Assembly (NCBI GenBank): GCA_003210095.1
Contig: QCNP01000001.1
Location: 294,001-358,000 of the forward strand
Length of the DNA: 64,000 nucleotides
Origin: Pelagibacteraceae bacterium AG-426-E17
Lineage (GTDB): Bacteria > Pseudomonadota > Alphaproteobacteria > Pelagibacterales > Pelagibacteraceae
Reading direction: 5' to 3'
Each line of letters opens with the position of its first letter. Position 1 is the first letter of the stretch. Under the pieces are notes generated by a model that had not been told where the DNA came from, searched no databases, and worked only from the letters and a program-made list of their open reading frames with translations. The position numbers and the translations under genes were made by a program. Below are positions 46,438-56,864 of this stretch, piece after piece.

Positions 46438-47268
46438 TCTCTTAAAGCAATCTACAGTATTTTGTAGTAAACATGCTATCGTCATTGGACCAACTCCACC
46501 TGGAACTGGAGTAATTGCTCTTGCTATTTTTGATACTTCCTCAAAATCTACATCTCCAACAATACCATTTTGAGTCTTATTAATTCCAACGTCTATAACA
46601 ATTGAATCTTTTTTAATCCAATCCCCTTTTACAAGTTTTGGCATACCAACTGCTGCTACAATAATATCACCTTCCATGCATTCTTTTTTTAAATTTTTGG
46701 TTTTTGAATGTGTAATTGTTACGGTGCAATTTTCTTTTAGTAAAAGTTGAGCCATTGGTTTACCATTTAGGTTTGATCTACCAATTATAATAGCTTTTTT
46801 TCCATCTAAATTTGGTTCTACTTTTTTTATCAAATGGTAACATCCAAGAGGCGTACAAGGAATTGAGCTTTTAAAACCAGATGAAAGGTTACCAACATTC
46901 ATTGGATGAAAACCATCAACATCTTTATCTGGTGAAATTGTTTCAATAACTTTTTTTTTGTTTATATGCTCAGGTAAAGGTAACTGTACTAATATTCCAG
47001 AAACAGTATTGTCTTTGTTTAGTTCCTCAACCTTATTTAATATTTCTTCCTCTGTAACACTTTTTGGATATTTTATGATTTCTGATTTCAAACCAACTTC
47101 TATAGCTGATTTCTCCTTATTACGTACGTAAATTTGACTTGCTGGTAAATCCCCAACCAAAATTACAGTTAAACCAGGCACCTTTTTATACTTATTCTTT
47201 AGTTGAGATATTTCTAACTTTGTCTCTCGTCTTAGTTCAGCTGCTATTTTTTTTCCATCAATTAACAT
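46417..47268 (-). CDS. folD: Methylenetetrahydrofolate dehydrogenase/cyclohydrolase
   Basis: 283 residues. Interconverts methylene-, methenyl- and formyl-THF. Motifs: the catalytic Lys in SQIYVRNKEKSAIEVG near residue 52, GILVQLPLPEHI, SPDKDVDGFHPMNVG, and VIGRSNLNGKPMAQLLL (NADP site), with GGVGPMTIACLLQNT near the C-terminus. In this window it would serve the folate pool used by DmdA and PurH. Confidence 0.98.
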   Translation of the reverse strand: MLIDGKKIAAELRRETKLEISQLKNKYKKVPGLTVILVGDLPASQIYVRNKEKSAIEVGLKSEIIKYPKSVTEEEILNKVEELNKDNTVSGILVQLPLPEHINKKKVIETISPDKDVDGFHPMNVGNLSSGFKSSIPCTPLGCYHLIKKVEPNLDGKKAIIIGRSNLNGKPMAQLLLKENCTVTITHSKTKNLKKECMEGDIIVAAVGMPKLVKGDWIKKDSIVIDVGINKTQNGIVGDVDFEEVSKIARAITPVPGGVGPMTIACLLQNTVDCFKRSFEKTQ

Positions 47269-47278
47269 AGTTATTTAA

Positions 47279-47569
47279 TTAAAATATTAGTGGTGCTACA
47301 TAAATCTTCATACACATTTCTATGAACCATATCAATAAAAGAAGGATTACTGGAGAAATATCAATCGCCCCAAGATTAGGTAGGAAAGCCCTAATCTTAT
47401 TTAAAAAAGGTTCAGTAAGTCTATAAGTAAAATCTAATATAAGATAAACAAACCTATTGGATGTATTTAGTACATTAAAAGCAACTAACCAACTTATTAT
47501 AACATTTGCAATTACAACATAAGAGTAGAGTTTTAAAATTTGCATACATAAATAGAAAATTGCTATCAT
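47279..47569 (-). CDS. YggT family membrane protein
   Basis: 96 residues, two predicted membrane helix regions. The typical YggT segments are VIANVIISWLVAFNV and FTYRLTEPFLNKIRAFLPNLGAIDISPVILLLLI. Role in membrane/osmotic homeostasis is presumed. It overlaps the MscS gene by 4 bases and precedes folD by 10. Confidence 0.9.
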   Translation of the reverse strand: MIAIFYLCMQILKLYSYVVIANVIISWLVAFNVLNTSNRFVYLILDFTYRLTEPFLNKIRAFLPNLGAIDISPVILLLLIWFIEMCMKIYVAPLIF

Positions 47570-48651
47570 TTTTTTTCAACATAAATAGATTGGCTTGGAA
47601 AAGCAAAAGATGCTCCATTTTTTTCAACAATTTGTTTGACAGATATTGCCAATTTCTCTTTAACTTTTAACCACTCATTCCAGCTACTTGTCTTAGTGAA
47701 ACATCTCACATACATATCAATAGAACTATCAGAAAACTTATCAACTCTGACTGCAAGCCCAATATCTTTGTTATAATCATCATTGTCTTTTATGTGGTTT
47801 TCAATTTGATCTCTTATATTTTTAAGTTGTTCTATTGTTGTGTCGTACTGTAATGTTATTATCCAACTAATTAACCAATTAGTAGTTTGGCTGACATTAA
47901 TAACTGCGTTTTCGGCGAATTGAAAATTTGGAATTATTGCAAGTGATTTATCAAACTTTCTAATTGTGGTTGACCTAAACCCAATTTTTTCAACTATACC
48001 CTCAATAATGCCTTCAACTAATATCCAGTCCCCCATTTTAAATCTTTTTTCTACAAGAACTAAAATTCCTGAAATTAAATTTTTAAATAAATCTTGAGCA
48101 CCCAATGCTACTGCAACACCAAATAATCCTAAACCAGCAATTATTGGTCCTATTTTTATACCCCACAATTCTAAAACTGCTGCAGCACCCAATATAAATA
48201 TTAAAATTTTTAGAGATTTAATTATCCAACCGATTAATTCCCTGGTCAGTAATTTATCTAAACCACTTAATACATATGAAATCGGTTCAATTATCTGATG
48301 AATTATCCAAAAAAGTAGAATTGTTATTAAAGTCCTATTTATATTATCTACAAAGGATCTGGTATCGTCTGAAAAAGTCATGTAATAACTTGCGAAAAAA
48401 AAGCCTAAAACTATTGGTAAAAATCTTGCAGGTCCTACCATTGCTTTTACGAAAGTATCATCAAGCTTATTTGACGTTTTTTTTGAAATAACCTCTAATT
48501 TTTTTATTATAAGTTTGCTTATTAAACCTCTGAATATTAAAAATATTAAAAAAATACCTAAACCAATCACAATTTGGCCTATGTCAACTCCTAGGATTCC
48601 CTTTTCCCATACCGACAAAAATAGCTTTTTAAAGTTAATTAATGCTTCCAT
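47566..48651 (-). CDS. Small-conductance mechanosensitive channel (MscS family)
   Basis: 361 residues: about four N-terminal membrane helices, then the pore-lining helix with GLGLFGVAVALGAQDLFKNLISGILVLVEKRFKMGDWI near residues 178-214, and the beta/alpha-beta cytoplasmic domain. It would release solutes on hypo-osmotic shock. Overlaps yggT by 4 bases and starts 2 bases after the hemD stop. Confidence 0.93.
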   Translation of the reverse strand: MEALINFKKLFLSVWEKGILGVDIGQIVIGLGIFLIFLIFRGLISKLIIKKLEVISKKTSNKLDDTFVKAMVGPARFLPIVLGFFFASYYMTFSDDTRSFVDNINRTLITILLFWIIHQIIEPISYVLSGLDKLLTRELIGWIIKSLKILIFILGAAAVLELWGIKIGPIIAGLGLFGVAVALGAQDLFKNLISGILVLVEKRFKMGDWILVEGIIEGIVEKIGFRSTTIRKFDKSLAIIPNFQFAENAVINVSQTTNWLISWIITLQYDTTIEQLKNIRDQIENHIKDNDDYNKDIGLAVRVDKFSDSSIDMYVRCFTKTSSWNEWLKVKEKLAISVKQIVEKNGASFAFPSQSIYVEKK

Positions 48652-48653
48652 AT

Positions 48654-49352
48654 TTAAATTTTATATAGCAAATATTCTTCTTCACCAGGATTAAATAAAA
48701 AGATTTTTTTCCATTTTATACCATTTAATACTGATGATGTCTTTTCACCGATACACATTAAGTTAGTATTCATCCAATAGTCAACTAATTCATATTTTTC
48801 AATCAAATTTAAAAAGCTTTTTGCACTATTTTCTGAATATACATATATAATTTTAGGAATATCTTCTTTTAATTTTTTTAAAAATTCTAAATCTAAATTT
48901 TGATTATGTAAGACTTTGTAATTAATTAATCTATTTACAGAATATCCTTCTGATTTTAATTCAATATCCAAACGTTGTGTTACGATTTCTCCACTTACAT
49001 ATAAAATTTTTTTTTGCTTATCTGTAAAATTTTGTAAAATTAATTCTTTTAGATTATTCACATTTCCTTCTGCAGCAAAAATATTCTTAAATCCTCTTAA
49101 TTTCGCTGATCTTTCTGTTGCATATCCAACACAGAAACATATAGTTTCTTTGTTTATATTTTTTGTTTCTAAATTACGAATTGAATTAGAACTTGTAAAA
49201 ATTAAAGCTTCATAACTGTTAAAATCAATTTGTTCATAATTAATTTTCTGAATATTTAATAATGGTAAATGAGAAACCTTGAAACCCTTAGATTTAAAAT
49301 TAAAAATTAAATCTTTCGAATCCTCCAAAGGTCTAGTTAATAATACATGCAT
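48654..49352 (-). CDS. hemD: Uroporphyrinogen-III synthase
   Basis: 232 residues. HemD is weakly conserved, but the LLTRPLEDSKDL N-terminus, the FTSSNSIRNL motif near residue 52, VYSENSAKSFLNLIEK near residue 173 and the position 1 base after hemC make the call good. Closes and inverts hydroxymethylbilane to uroporphyrinogen III for heme. Confidence 0.9.
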   Translation of the reverse strand: MHVLLTRPLEDSKDLIFNFKSKGFKVSHLPLLNIQKINYEQIDFNSYEALIFTSSNSIRNLETKNINKETICFCVGYATERSAKLRGFKNIFAAEGNVNNLKELILQNFTDKQKKILYVSGEIVTQRLDIELKSEGYSVNRLINYKVLHNQNLDLEFLKKLKEDIPKIIYVYSENSAKSFLNLIEKYELVDYWMNTNLMCIGEKTSSVLNGIKWKKIFLFNPGEEEYLLYKI

Positions 49353-49353
49353 A

Positions 49354-50265
49354 TTACAATTTATAATCTCCGTTAGACTCTGTTTTTAAATAACTGGCTA
49401 CTTTTTTGGCAATTTCCAAATACATGTTTATTTCACCTGTTTCTTCACAAAAGTATCTGTTATTACCTTTTACTGAAAACAGTTCTGCAATAATAGAAAT
49501 ATTTTGGTTTTCTATTTTTGAATTTACTCCAATTGCAGTATTACAGTCCCCTCCTAAAATTTTTAAAACTTCTCTTTCACATTTTCCCATTATCTCTGTT
49601 TTAGGATGATTGATTTTTTCTAAAATTTCTAGGATATTGTAATCTTTTTCCCTCGCTTGTAAGGTAATTATGCCTTGTCCGGCTGAGGGAACTATTTCTC
49701 TACAATGAAATTCCTCAGAAATTAAGTTTTCTAAATTTAAAGACGAAATACCTGCCTTAGCTAATATAATTGCATCATAATTTTTATTTCTTAACATACT
49801 TATTCTTGTGTCTATGTTGCCTCGTATAAGTTTAATTATTAAATCGGGTCTTTTAAGTCTAATCTGGAATTCTCTTCTTGGAGAAGATGTCCCTACTATT
49901 GAATTTTTTTTTAAATTTTTAAAAGATAAATTACCGTTGCTTATAAGAACTTCATTAGGGTAATTTCTTTTTAAAAATGATTTCAACACAAGTCCTTTTG
50001 TATTCTCTGAGGGGATATCTTTTAAAGAATGGACCGCTATATCAATTTTATTATTTATTAACTCATGTTCTATATTTTTAATAAATTCACCCTTCCCACC
50101 AATATCTGAAGTTCTTCGATCAAGAACTAAATCTCCTGTTGTAGTAATTTTTTTTAATTCAATTGACCCGTTAAAAATAGTTTTAATATTTTTAATTGCT
50201 ATCTCAGCATATTTGATAGCTAATTTACTACCTCTTGCACCCACTATGATTTTTTTTTTATTCAT
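49354..50265 (-). CDS. hemC: Porphobilinogen deaminase (hydroxymethylbilane synthase)
   Basis: 303 residues. N-terminal IIVGARGSKLAIKYAE, KGEFIKNIEHELINNKIDIAVHSLKD near residue 60, VGTSSPRREFQI, and the cofactor-binding Cys in LGGDCNTAIGV near residue 238. It polymerises four porphobilinogens on a dipyrromethane cofactor. Divergent from tsaD with 54 bases between, and translated into hemD. Confidence 0.98.
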   Translation of the reverse strand: MNKKKIIVGARGSKLAIKYAEIAIKNIKTIFNGSIELKKITTTGDLVLDRRTSDIGGKGEFIKNIEHELINNKIDIAVHSLKDIPSENTKGLVLKSFLKRNYPNEVLISNGNLSFKNLKKNSIVGTSSPRREFQIRLKRPDLIIKLIRGNIDTRISMLRNKNYDAIILAKAGISSLNLENLISEEFHCREIVPSAGQGIITLQAREKDYNILEILEKINHPKTEIMGKCEREVLKILGGDCNTAIGVNSKIENQNISIIAELFSVKGNNRYFCEETGEINMYLEIAKKVASYLKTESNGDYKL

Positions 50266-50319
50266 TAAATTCTAATAATCATATATTTTGCATTTAAATT
50301 AAATTAATAAAATTATCTT

Positions 50320-51387
50320 ATGAAAAAAAAGCCAATAATATTGGGTATTGAAACAAGTTGTGATGAAACTGCGGTATCAATAATAAAGGATACTGGCGAC
50401 CATATACCCAAAATATTAGCAAATGTAGTATCTAGCCAAGATAAGGTTCATAAAAAATATGGCGGTGTAGTTCCAGAATTGGCAGCTAGATCACACTTAG
50501 AAAAAATCGATATTATCACAAAAAAAGTTTTAAAAATAAGTAAAATAAAAATTAGTCAAATCGATGCTGTTGCAGCTACAGCTGGCCCTGGTTTAATTGT
50601 TTGTTTATCTGTAGGTTTTAATTTTGCTAAAGCTCTTGCAGCAGCTTTGGGCAAACCTTTGATCGCTGTGAATCATCTAGAAGGTCACGCACTAAGTCCT
50701 AAATTACAAACTAAACTAAAGTATCCATATCTATTATTATTAATTTCTGGAGGACATACACAATATCTTTCTGTAAATGGACTTGGAAGATATAAAAGAC
50801 TTGGAACAACAATCGATGATGCACTAGGCGAGGCTTTTGACAAAACCGCTAAAATTTTAGGGATTAGATTTCCAGGTGGACCAAAAATTGAGATTTATGC
50901 AAAGAAAGGAAATCCTAATAGATATCCACTGCCAAAACCTATATTTAATAGAGGTGGATGTAATTTATCTTTTGCTGGTCTCAAAACAGCTATCGTTAAA
51001 GTAAGCAGAACATTAAAAACAAAACAAGATAAGTATGATTTGGCTGCATCCTTTCAAAAAACTATTTTAGAAATACTTTTTAAGAAAACGAAGTTAGCAA
51101 TTAATGAATTTAAAAAAATTAATAAAGGGAATCAATTTATAATAGCTGGAGGTGTTGCTTCTAACAACAAGATTAGAGAGGTGCTTAAAAAAGTATCATG
51201 CGATTATGAGATGCATGCTATCTTTCCAAATAAAGAATTTTGTACAGATAATGCAGCGATGATAGCAATTGCAGGTTTAGAAAAATTTAAAAAAGGTAAT
51301 TTTGATAACCTTGATTTCAGTGTAAAACCAAGATGGCCACTTGATCCAAAAGCTGCTTTTCTTAAAGGAGCTGGAGTTAAATTATAA
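50320..51387 (+). CDS. tsaD: tRNA N6-adenosine threonylcarbamoyltransferase
   Basis: 355 residues. Adds the threonylcarbamoyl group to A37 of ANN-reading tRNAs with TsaB/TsaE. N-terminal GIETSCDETAVSI, metal-binding HLEGH near residue 111, SGGHTQYLSV, and a C-terminal GGVASNNKIREVL. Beside hemC in divergent orientation, as in many alphaproteobacteria. Confidence 0.98.
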   Translation: MKKKPIILGIETSCDETAVSIIKDTGDHIPKILANVVSSQDKVHKKYGGVVPELAARSHLEKIDIITKKVLKISKIKISQIDAVAATAGPGLIVCLSVGFNFAKALAAALGKPLIAVNHLEGHALSPKLQTKLKYPYLLLLISGGHTQYLSVNGLGRYKRLGTTIDDALGEAFDKTAKILGIRFPGGPKIEIYAKKGNPNRYPLPKPIFNRGGCNLSFAGLKTAIVKVSRTLKTKQDKYDLAASFQKTILEILFKKTKLAINEFKKINKGNQFIIAGGVASNNKIREVLKKVSCDYEMHAIFPNKEFCTDNAAMIAIAGLEKFKKGNFDNLDFSVKPRWPLDPKAAFLKGAGVKL

Positions 51388-51392
51388 ATATT

Positions 51393-53321
51393 TTAAATTT
51401 GCTCATAAACTTTTTCAATATTTTTTGCAAATAACTCACTATTAAATAAAGGATTTTTATTTTTAAAACTTTCAATCTTTTGTTTAAGTTTTAGTAAGGC
51501 ACTTTTATTGTTAGCTAAATAAATTGCTTTATTCTCATAATCTTCATTCGAATTAGTTATCAACTCAGATAAATCACTTGTGGTCAGTAAACTTGCAGCA
51601 ACTCTGCTTGGAAAAGATTCCCCGATTTTTGTTAAAATTGGAATGCCGGCCCAGAGACAATCACTACACGATGTGTGTGCATTGTATGGAAAAGTATCTA
51701 AAAATAAATCTGCTAATTTTATTCTGTCGAGGTGTTCTTCAATAGGTATTTTTTTACTAAAAATAATTCTTTTAGACTCTACACCTTTTTTTTCTGCCTC
51801 AGAAATTAGATTTTTATCTGATGTATCATTTCCAGACAATAACCAAAGTATACTATCTGGAGTCTTTTTTAAAATATTCATCCAAACATTAAAATGGCTA
51901 GGTAAAATTTTTTGATTTGAGTTAAAACAACAGTATATAAATTTATTCTCAGGTAAGTTAAAATCTTTTTTTGATAATTTTCTATTGGAAATAATTCTAT
52001 TTAGCTCACTTGGTTGATAGGAATTAGGTAAATAAATAACTTTTTCTGAAAAAAATTTTTTATTTTTCTCGGGTATTACTAATTTATCTGCCAAAATATA
52101 ATCTATAAAATTTGCTCCGCTGGTACCCGGATAACCAAGGAAATTAATTTGTGTTTGGGCTAATCTAGTTGAGAACATACTTAATCTACATTCTTCGCCA
52201 CCTGTATGTGCCATCAAATCTACAGCAATATCTATTCCAAGATGATTTGATAATTTTTTAACTTCTTCATCGCTCATAGAAAATATATTATGAAATTCGT
52301 CAAAGGTATTTTTAAACCTTTTATAAAATCTATCAGTTTCTTTATGCTTTGTGCCAAAATAAAAGCCGAATATTTTAAATTTTGATTTGTCATGACACTC
52401 CAACATTCTTGCGATTAGGTGGCCAACTGCATGATCTCTAAAATCTGCTGAAAAATAACCTATATTCAATTTGTTTTTTTTTGTTTTATTTTTTAAATTT
52501 TTATTATTTTCAGTTTCAATTTGCTGAACAAATTTTTTTGATGCTATGTAATGAAGTTCTGCTGAGTCAAAAATAGTAGTTGCAATTAAAGGAGAACAAA
52601 CTTTTTTACCTTTTGATAAATTTTTTTTAATTTCATCAAACTCAAGCTCAATATTGTCCCATTCACAATTATTTAATTTTTCATAAACTAAGCTTCCCAG
52701 TGCATATGGATAATCTGGATTGAGAATGTAAGAGTCTTTGTAACTTTGTATAGACTCTGTTACTCTTCCCATAGAAGATAATGTTTCTGCTTTTTCAAAA
52801 TAAAGTTGTGGATCTTTAGAATTTATGTTTAATAACTTATCTGAAAGCACCAGAGCATCTTTATTTTTGTTCATTAATCTTAAAAGGACAACTTTGCTTT
52901 TTAAAGCTGGCATATAATCTGGTTTTATTTTTATTGCATTATTTAAATAGAAAAGTGCTTTATTATAATTTGACAACTTGGAATATACATTACCAATTCC
53001 ATATTGAGCCTCAAAGTAATTTGGATTTAGTTTTATTGCTTCCTCAAAATATTCAATTGATTTTACAAAATCTCTTTTTTTTGAATAAGCATTACCCAAG
53101 TTGCTTATAGCCAAAAAATATTTTGGATTAAGATTGATAGCATCTTTCCATTTTTCTATTGCTTGATCAATTTTTTCAAGCTTAAACAAAATATAACCGT
53201 AGATATTTATAAATTCATGATTGGTATTTTCTTGATCAGATATCTCTTCACAAAGCTGCTCGGCTTTAAGAAATTGACCTTTCTTTATTAAATTAAAAAT
53301 ATCTTTTATTTTAATATTCAT
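51393..53321 (-). CDS. TPR protein with GT41 (OGT/SPINDLY-like) glycosyltransferase domain, copy 2
   Basis: 642 residues. Six or so TPRs fill about residues 5-220 (YFLAISNLGNAYSKKRDFVKSI-like units). GT41 domain from about residue 285: LNIGYFSADFRDHAVGHLIARMLE, IDIAVDLMAHTGGEECRLSMFSTRLAQTQINFLGYPGTSG, NKFIYCCFNSNQKILP, and DLFLDTFPYNAHTSCSDCLWAGIPILT near residue 560. A fuller, more canonical SPINDLY-type enzyme than copy 1. It may glycosylate surface proteins; the acceptor is unknown. Confidence 0.92.
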   Translation of the reverse strand: MNIKIKDIFNLIKKGQFLKAEQLCEEISDQENTNHEFINIYGYILFKLEKIDQAIEKWKDAINLNPKYFLAISNLGNAYSKKRDFVKSIEYFEEAIKLNPNYFEAQYGIGNVYSKLSNYNKALFYLNNAIKIKPDYMPALKSKVVLLRLMNKNKDALVLSDKLLNINSKDPQLYFEKAETLSSMGRVTESIQSYKDSYILNPDYPYALGSLVYEKLNNCEWDNIELEFDEIKKNLSKGKKVCSPLIATTIFDSAELHYIASKKFVQQIETENNKNLKNKTKKNKLNIGYFSADFRDHAVGHLIARMLECHDKSKFKIFGFYFGTKHKETDRFYKRFKNTFDEFHNIFSMSDEEVKKLSNHLGIDIAVDLMAHTGGEECRLSMFSTRLAQTQINFLGYPGTSGANFIDYILADKLVIPEKNKKFFSEKVIYLPNSYQPSELNRIISNRKLSKKDFNLPENKFIYCCFNSNQKILPSHFNVWMNILKKTPDSILWLLSGNDTSDKNLISEAEKKGVESKRIIFSKKIPIEEHLDRIKLADLFLDTFPYNAHTSCSDCLWAGIPILTKIGESFPSRVAASLLTTSDLSELITNSNEDYENKAIYLANNKSALLKLKQKIESFKNKNPLFNSELFAKNIEKVYEQI

Positions 53322-53364
53322 AATTAGATTGAAAGTAATCTATAATAAAAATAGCTTACGTAAA

Positions 53365-53778
53365 ATGAATTATTGGTTATTAAAATCTGAGCCAGATGTG
53401 TGGTCAATTGATCAACAAATTAAAGCTGGAAGTAAAGGTGTAATTTGGGATGGTGTTAGAAACTATCAAGCAGCAAATAATTTAAAAAATATGAAAGTGG
53501 GAGATTTGTGTTTTTTTTATCACTCAAATATTGGAAAGGAAATAGTCGGTATAGTAAGAGTGATTAAGGAGTCTTTTAAAGATCCAACAGATACTGAAAA
53601 AAAATTTGTTGCCATTAAAGTAAAGTTTGAAAAAAAGCTAAAGTCACCTGTAAGTTTAGAAAATATTAAGAAAAATAGGGATCTAAAGCAATTACCCTTA
53701 ATAAAACAAAGCAGATTATCAGTAATGCCTATTGACTCTAAAAGCTGGAAGATTTTAAATAGGTTGGGAAATAACTAA
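53365..53778 (+). CDS. EVE domain protein
   Basis: 137 residues from the ATG at 53365. The frame is open 12 codons further upstream, but the product [18 protein letters not shown] is the standard EVE N-terminus, so I use the internal ATG. Other family blocks: [30 protein letters not shown] and [13 protein letters not shown] domains resemble PUA/YTH folds and are thought to bind modified bases. The next gene starts after 8 bases. Confidence 0.93.
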   Translation: MNYWLLKSEPDVWSIDQQIKAGSKGVIWDGVRNYQAANNLKNMKVGDLCFFYHSNIGKEIVGIVRVIKESFKDPTDTEKKFVAIKVKFEKKLKSPVSLENIKKNRDLKQLPLIKQSRLSVMPIDSKSWKILNRLGNN

Positions 53779-53786
53779 AAAATATT

Positions 53787-55859
53787 ATGAAAAAAAAAAG
53801 GAAAAAAAAAGTTAGATTAAAAAAGAAATCTAAGATTAGAAAAAAAACAAAAATTAGAAAAAAACTAAAAAAAAGATCAAAAAAAATTAAAACAAAAAAA
53901 AGCCGAAAAGTTGAAACTAAATCATCTGATAAAATTTATAAAGTAAAATCAGAGTGGATAAAAAAAGCCATAGTTAACAAAAAAACATATGAAAAAAAAT
54001 ATAGCCACTCCTTAAAAGATAATGATAAATTTTGGAGAACAGAGGGAAAAAGAATTACTTGGATAAAACCTTATTCAAAAATCAAAGATGTAAAATATAG
54101 TAATAGTGATGTTCATATAAAATGGTTTTATGACGGCACGCTTAATGCTTCTGCAAACTGTATAGATAGACATCTTAAAAACAATAAAGATAAAACCGCA
54201 ATAATTTGGGTAGGGGATGATCCAAAAGTTCAAAAGAAAATTTCGTACAAACAATTACATCATGAGGTTTGCAAGATAGCTAATGGTCTTAAAGAAATTG
54301 GTGTAAAAAAAGGTGATAGAGTAACAATTTATTTAACGATGATACCTGAGCTTGCATATACAATGCTTGCCTGTGCTAGAATAGGAGCAATCCATTCAAT
54401 AATATTTGGTGGTTTTTCACCTGACAGTATTGCAGGTAGAATTAATGACTGTAATTCAGACTATGTTGTTACAGCAGATGAAGGTGTGCGAGGTGGAAAA
54501 ACTATACCTCTTAAATCTATTACTGATGAAGCTCTTGAGAGTTGTCCTAACGTTAAAAAATGTGTTGTTGTAAAGAGAACTGGCAAAGATGTGGAGTGGT
54601 ACGACAATAGAGACGTTTGGTATCATGATATAACTAAAAAAGTCTCTTCAAATTGTGAACCTGAAGAGATGAACGCAGAGGATCCATTATTCATTCTTTA
54701 CACATCCGGCTCTACAGGAAAACCCAAAGGGGTTCTTCATACAACTGGTGGATATATGGTTTACGCATCAATGACACACCAATATATTTTTAATTATAAA
54801 CCTAAAGATATTTATTGGTGTACAGCTGATATTGGATGGATTACTGGTCACAGTTACATAATTTATGGTCCATTAGCGAATGGAGCTACAACTATAATGT
54901 TTGAGGGAATTCCAACTTACCCAGATTCTTCCAGATGGTGGCAAATTGTAGATAAATGTAAGGTTAATATTTTTTACACTGCACCTACAGCTATAAGAGC
55001 TTTAATGAGAGAAGGTGACGGTCCTGTTAAAAAAACATCAAGAAAAACCCTAAAGCTTTTAGGTACTGTTGGTGAACCAATCAACCCTGAGGCGTGGGAA
55101 TGGTACTTCAAAACAGTTGGGGAATCTAAGTCTCCGATTGTAGACACTTGGTGGCAAACTGAGACGGGCGGAATATTAATAAGTCCACAAACAGGGGCAA
55201 TTGACTTGAAGCCTGGATCAGCAACAAAACCATTCTACGGTATCAAACCAGTTATTGTAGACAAAGAGGGAAAAGTTTTAAAAGGAGAGGCTCAAGGAAG
55301 ATTATGTATAGCTCAATCTTGGCCTGGTCAAATGAGAACTGTGTACGGAGACCACAAAAGATTTATTGAAACATACTTTTCTCAATTTGACGGAAAATAT
55401 TTTACTGGTGATGGATGTAGAAGAGATAAAGATGGCTACTATTGGATAACAGGTAGAGTTGATGATGTGATAATTGTTTCAGGTCACAACCTTGGAACGG
55501 CAGAAATTGAAAGTGCATTCGTAGCACATCCAAAAGTGGCTGAAGCTGCAGTTGTTGGTTACCCTCACGATATAAAAGGTAATGGTCTTTATTGTTACGT
55601 AACACTTAATGTAGGTGAAAAAGCAGACGGGGATTTAGAAAGAGAATTAAAGTTATGGGTTAGAAAACAAATTGGTCCAATAGCTACACCTGATCTTATA
55701 CATTTTTCTCCTGGGTTGCCGAAAACTAGATCTGGAAAAATAATGAGAAGAATTTTAAGAAAGATTGCAGCAAACGAGCATGATCAACTTGGTGATACAA
55801 CAACCTTAGCTGACCCAAGCGTTGTACAAAGTTTAGTTGATGAGAGAAAAAATGTTTAA
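53787..55859 (+). CDS. acs: Acetyl-CoA synthetase with a basic N-terminal extension
   Basis: 690 residues. The first ~45 residues are almost pure Lys/Arg (29 of the first 42), outside the normal domain. From about residue 52 it is standard Acs: [35 protein letters not shown] near residue 305, [33 protein letters not shown], and the acetylatable Lys in [15 protein letters not shown] near residue 650. Makes acetyl-CoA from acetate. An acetate-type symporter lies just downstream. No other in-frame ATG exists near the domain start, so the tail appears to be translated. Confidence 0.96.
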   Translation: MKKKRKKKVRLKKKSKIRKKTKIRKKLKKRSKKIKTKKSRKVETKSSDKIYKVKSEWIKKAIVNKKTYEKKYSHSLKDNDKFWRTEGKRITWIKPYSKIKDVKYSNSDVHIKWFYDGTLNASANCIDRHLKNNKDKTAIIWVGDDPKVQKKISYKQLHHEVCKIANGLKEIGVKKGDRVTIYLTMIPELAYTMLACARIGAIHSIIFGGFSPDSIAGRINDCNSDYVVTADEGVRGGKTIPLKSITDEALESCPNVKKCVVVKRTGKDVEWYDNRDVWYHDITKKVSSNCEPEEMNAEDPLFILYTSGSTGKPKGVLHTTGGYMVYASMTHQYIFNYKPKDIYWCTADIGWITGHSYIIYGPLANGATTIMFEGIPTYPDSSRWWQIVDKCKVNIFYTAPTAIRALMREGDGPVKKTSRKTLKLLGTVGEPINPEAWEWYFKTVGESKSPIVDTWWQTETGGILISPQTGAIDLKPGSATKPFYGIKPVIVDKEGKVLKGEAQGRLCIAQSWPGQMRTVYGDHKRFIETYFSQFDGKYFTGDGCRRDKDGYYWITGRVDDVIIVSGHNLGTAEIESAFVAHPKVAEAAVVGYPHDIKGNGLYCYVTLNVGEKADGDLERELKLWVRKQIGPIATPDLIHFSPGLPKTRSGKIMRRILRKIAANEHDQLGDTTTLADPSVVQSLVDERKNV

Positions 55860-56482
55860 AACTTTATAAGTTTTACAAATTCATCTTTAATATTATCCCA
55901 CTTAAGTATCATAGAGTTTAAAACAATCTTTCTGTCTAAAGTTTTTAATTCCTCTGCAATGGGAGCCCATTTATAAAGTGCTAGTGCACTAGGATTGAAT
56001 GGAAGTGCGTTATAATACTTTTTCCAATCAATTTTTTCATATCTTTCTAAAAAAGTTTTTTTTCCATGGGCTGCTATGTCTTGTGGCATACCGTTCTTAA
56101 TTTCTTCGTCAATAATTGTTTCGTAAATTCTTTTAGACTTTTCAAAATCATTAAGATTAAAATTATTATGGATATAAGAAAATGTGAAGAAAGTTAAATC
56201 TTGTAAAGATATTATATAGATGTTCCATTTTGCTAAATTAATTGAATCAATAAAAACATCGTTATCAAAATGTAAAACATATTTTGTGCCCATTCTTGTT
56301 TTTAAATAATTATACAAAGTTACTTGGGTAACCCACGCAGATTTTTTTTGGATAAATTGTTCGAGATCTAAAAAATTTTTAATTTTTTTTTTGGGCAAAA
56401 TTCCCTTGAACATTGCTAGAAGATAGACCTTGAAGTCCTCTAATTTTATATCTTTAAGATTGAATCTATATTTTAGAGCCAT
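55856..56482 (-). CDS. Conserved hypothetical protein
   Basis: 208 residues, soluble, no signal peptide, mostly alpha-helical in appearance. The block [37 protein letters not shown] near residues 53-89 strikes me as conserved in alphaproteobacteria, but I cannot name a family or a function. It lies opposite in strand between acs and the symporter genes, with a 4-base overlap of the acs end. Confidence 0.75.
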   Translation of the reverse strand: MALKYRFNLKDIKLEDFKVYLLAMFKGILPKKKIKNFLDLEQFIQKKSAWVTQVTLYNYLKTRMGTKYVLHFDNDVFIDSINLAKWNIYIISLQDLTFFTFSYIHNNFNLNDFEKSKRIYETIIDEEIKNGMPQDIAAHGKKTFLERYEKIDWKKYYNALPFNPSALALYKWAPIAEELKTLDRKIVLNSMILKWDNIKDEFVKLIKF

Positions 56483-56600
56483 ATGTATACTAAAAGTTGT
56501 AATATATTATAAAATAACAAAAAATACGAGAATTTTAGGGGTTCCAATATTTTTCATAATGAGTAATGTTTCGTCTTTTAACCTATAGGGAGGGAAAAAA

Positions 56601-56864
56601 ATGTCAAAACAAGCACAACATTGGGAAAAGACTAGAGGCCTGCTTTTTGTAACGCTAGCTATCTGGTTCGTTTTCTCTATTGGCATCTTCCTCTTCGGTG
56701 CCGAAATGGAAGCATCATCTATTAGACCTTTTGGATATCCATTGTCATATTATATGACATGTCAAGGTTCTCTTGGAATTTTCGTAATACTAATTTTTTG
56801 GTTTGCGGGAAGACAAGAAAAGATTGATGAAGAGTTCGGCTTTTCTGAAAGAGAGGATGACTAA
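56601..56864 (+). CDS. DUF4212 small subunit of a sodium/solute symporter
   Basis: 87 residues, two membrane helices. The QHWEKTRGLLFVTLAIWFVFS N-terminus, PLSYYMTCQGSLGIFVILIFWFA and the acidic C-terminal end are typical of DUF4212, which partners VC_2705-type symporters. Strong ribosome-binding site (AGGGAGGG). Its stop overlaps the symporter start by one base. Confidence 0.95.
   Translation: MSKQAQHWEKTRGLLFVTLAIWFVFSIGIFLFGAEMEASSIRPFGYPLSYYMTCQGSLGIFVILIFWFAGRQEKIDEEFGFSEREDD

Noticed and set aside
53329..53364. Upstream extension of the EVE gene (12 codons).
   Set aside because: EVE proteins start at the [14 protein letters not shown] residue and the extra residues are not family-like.
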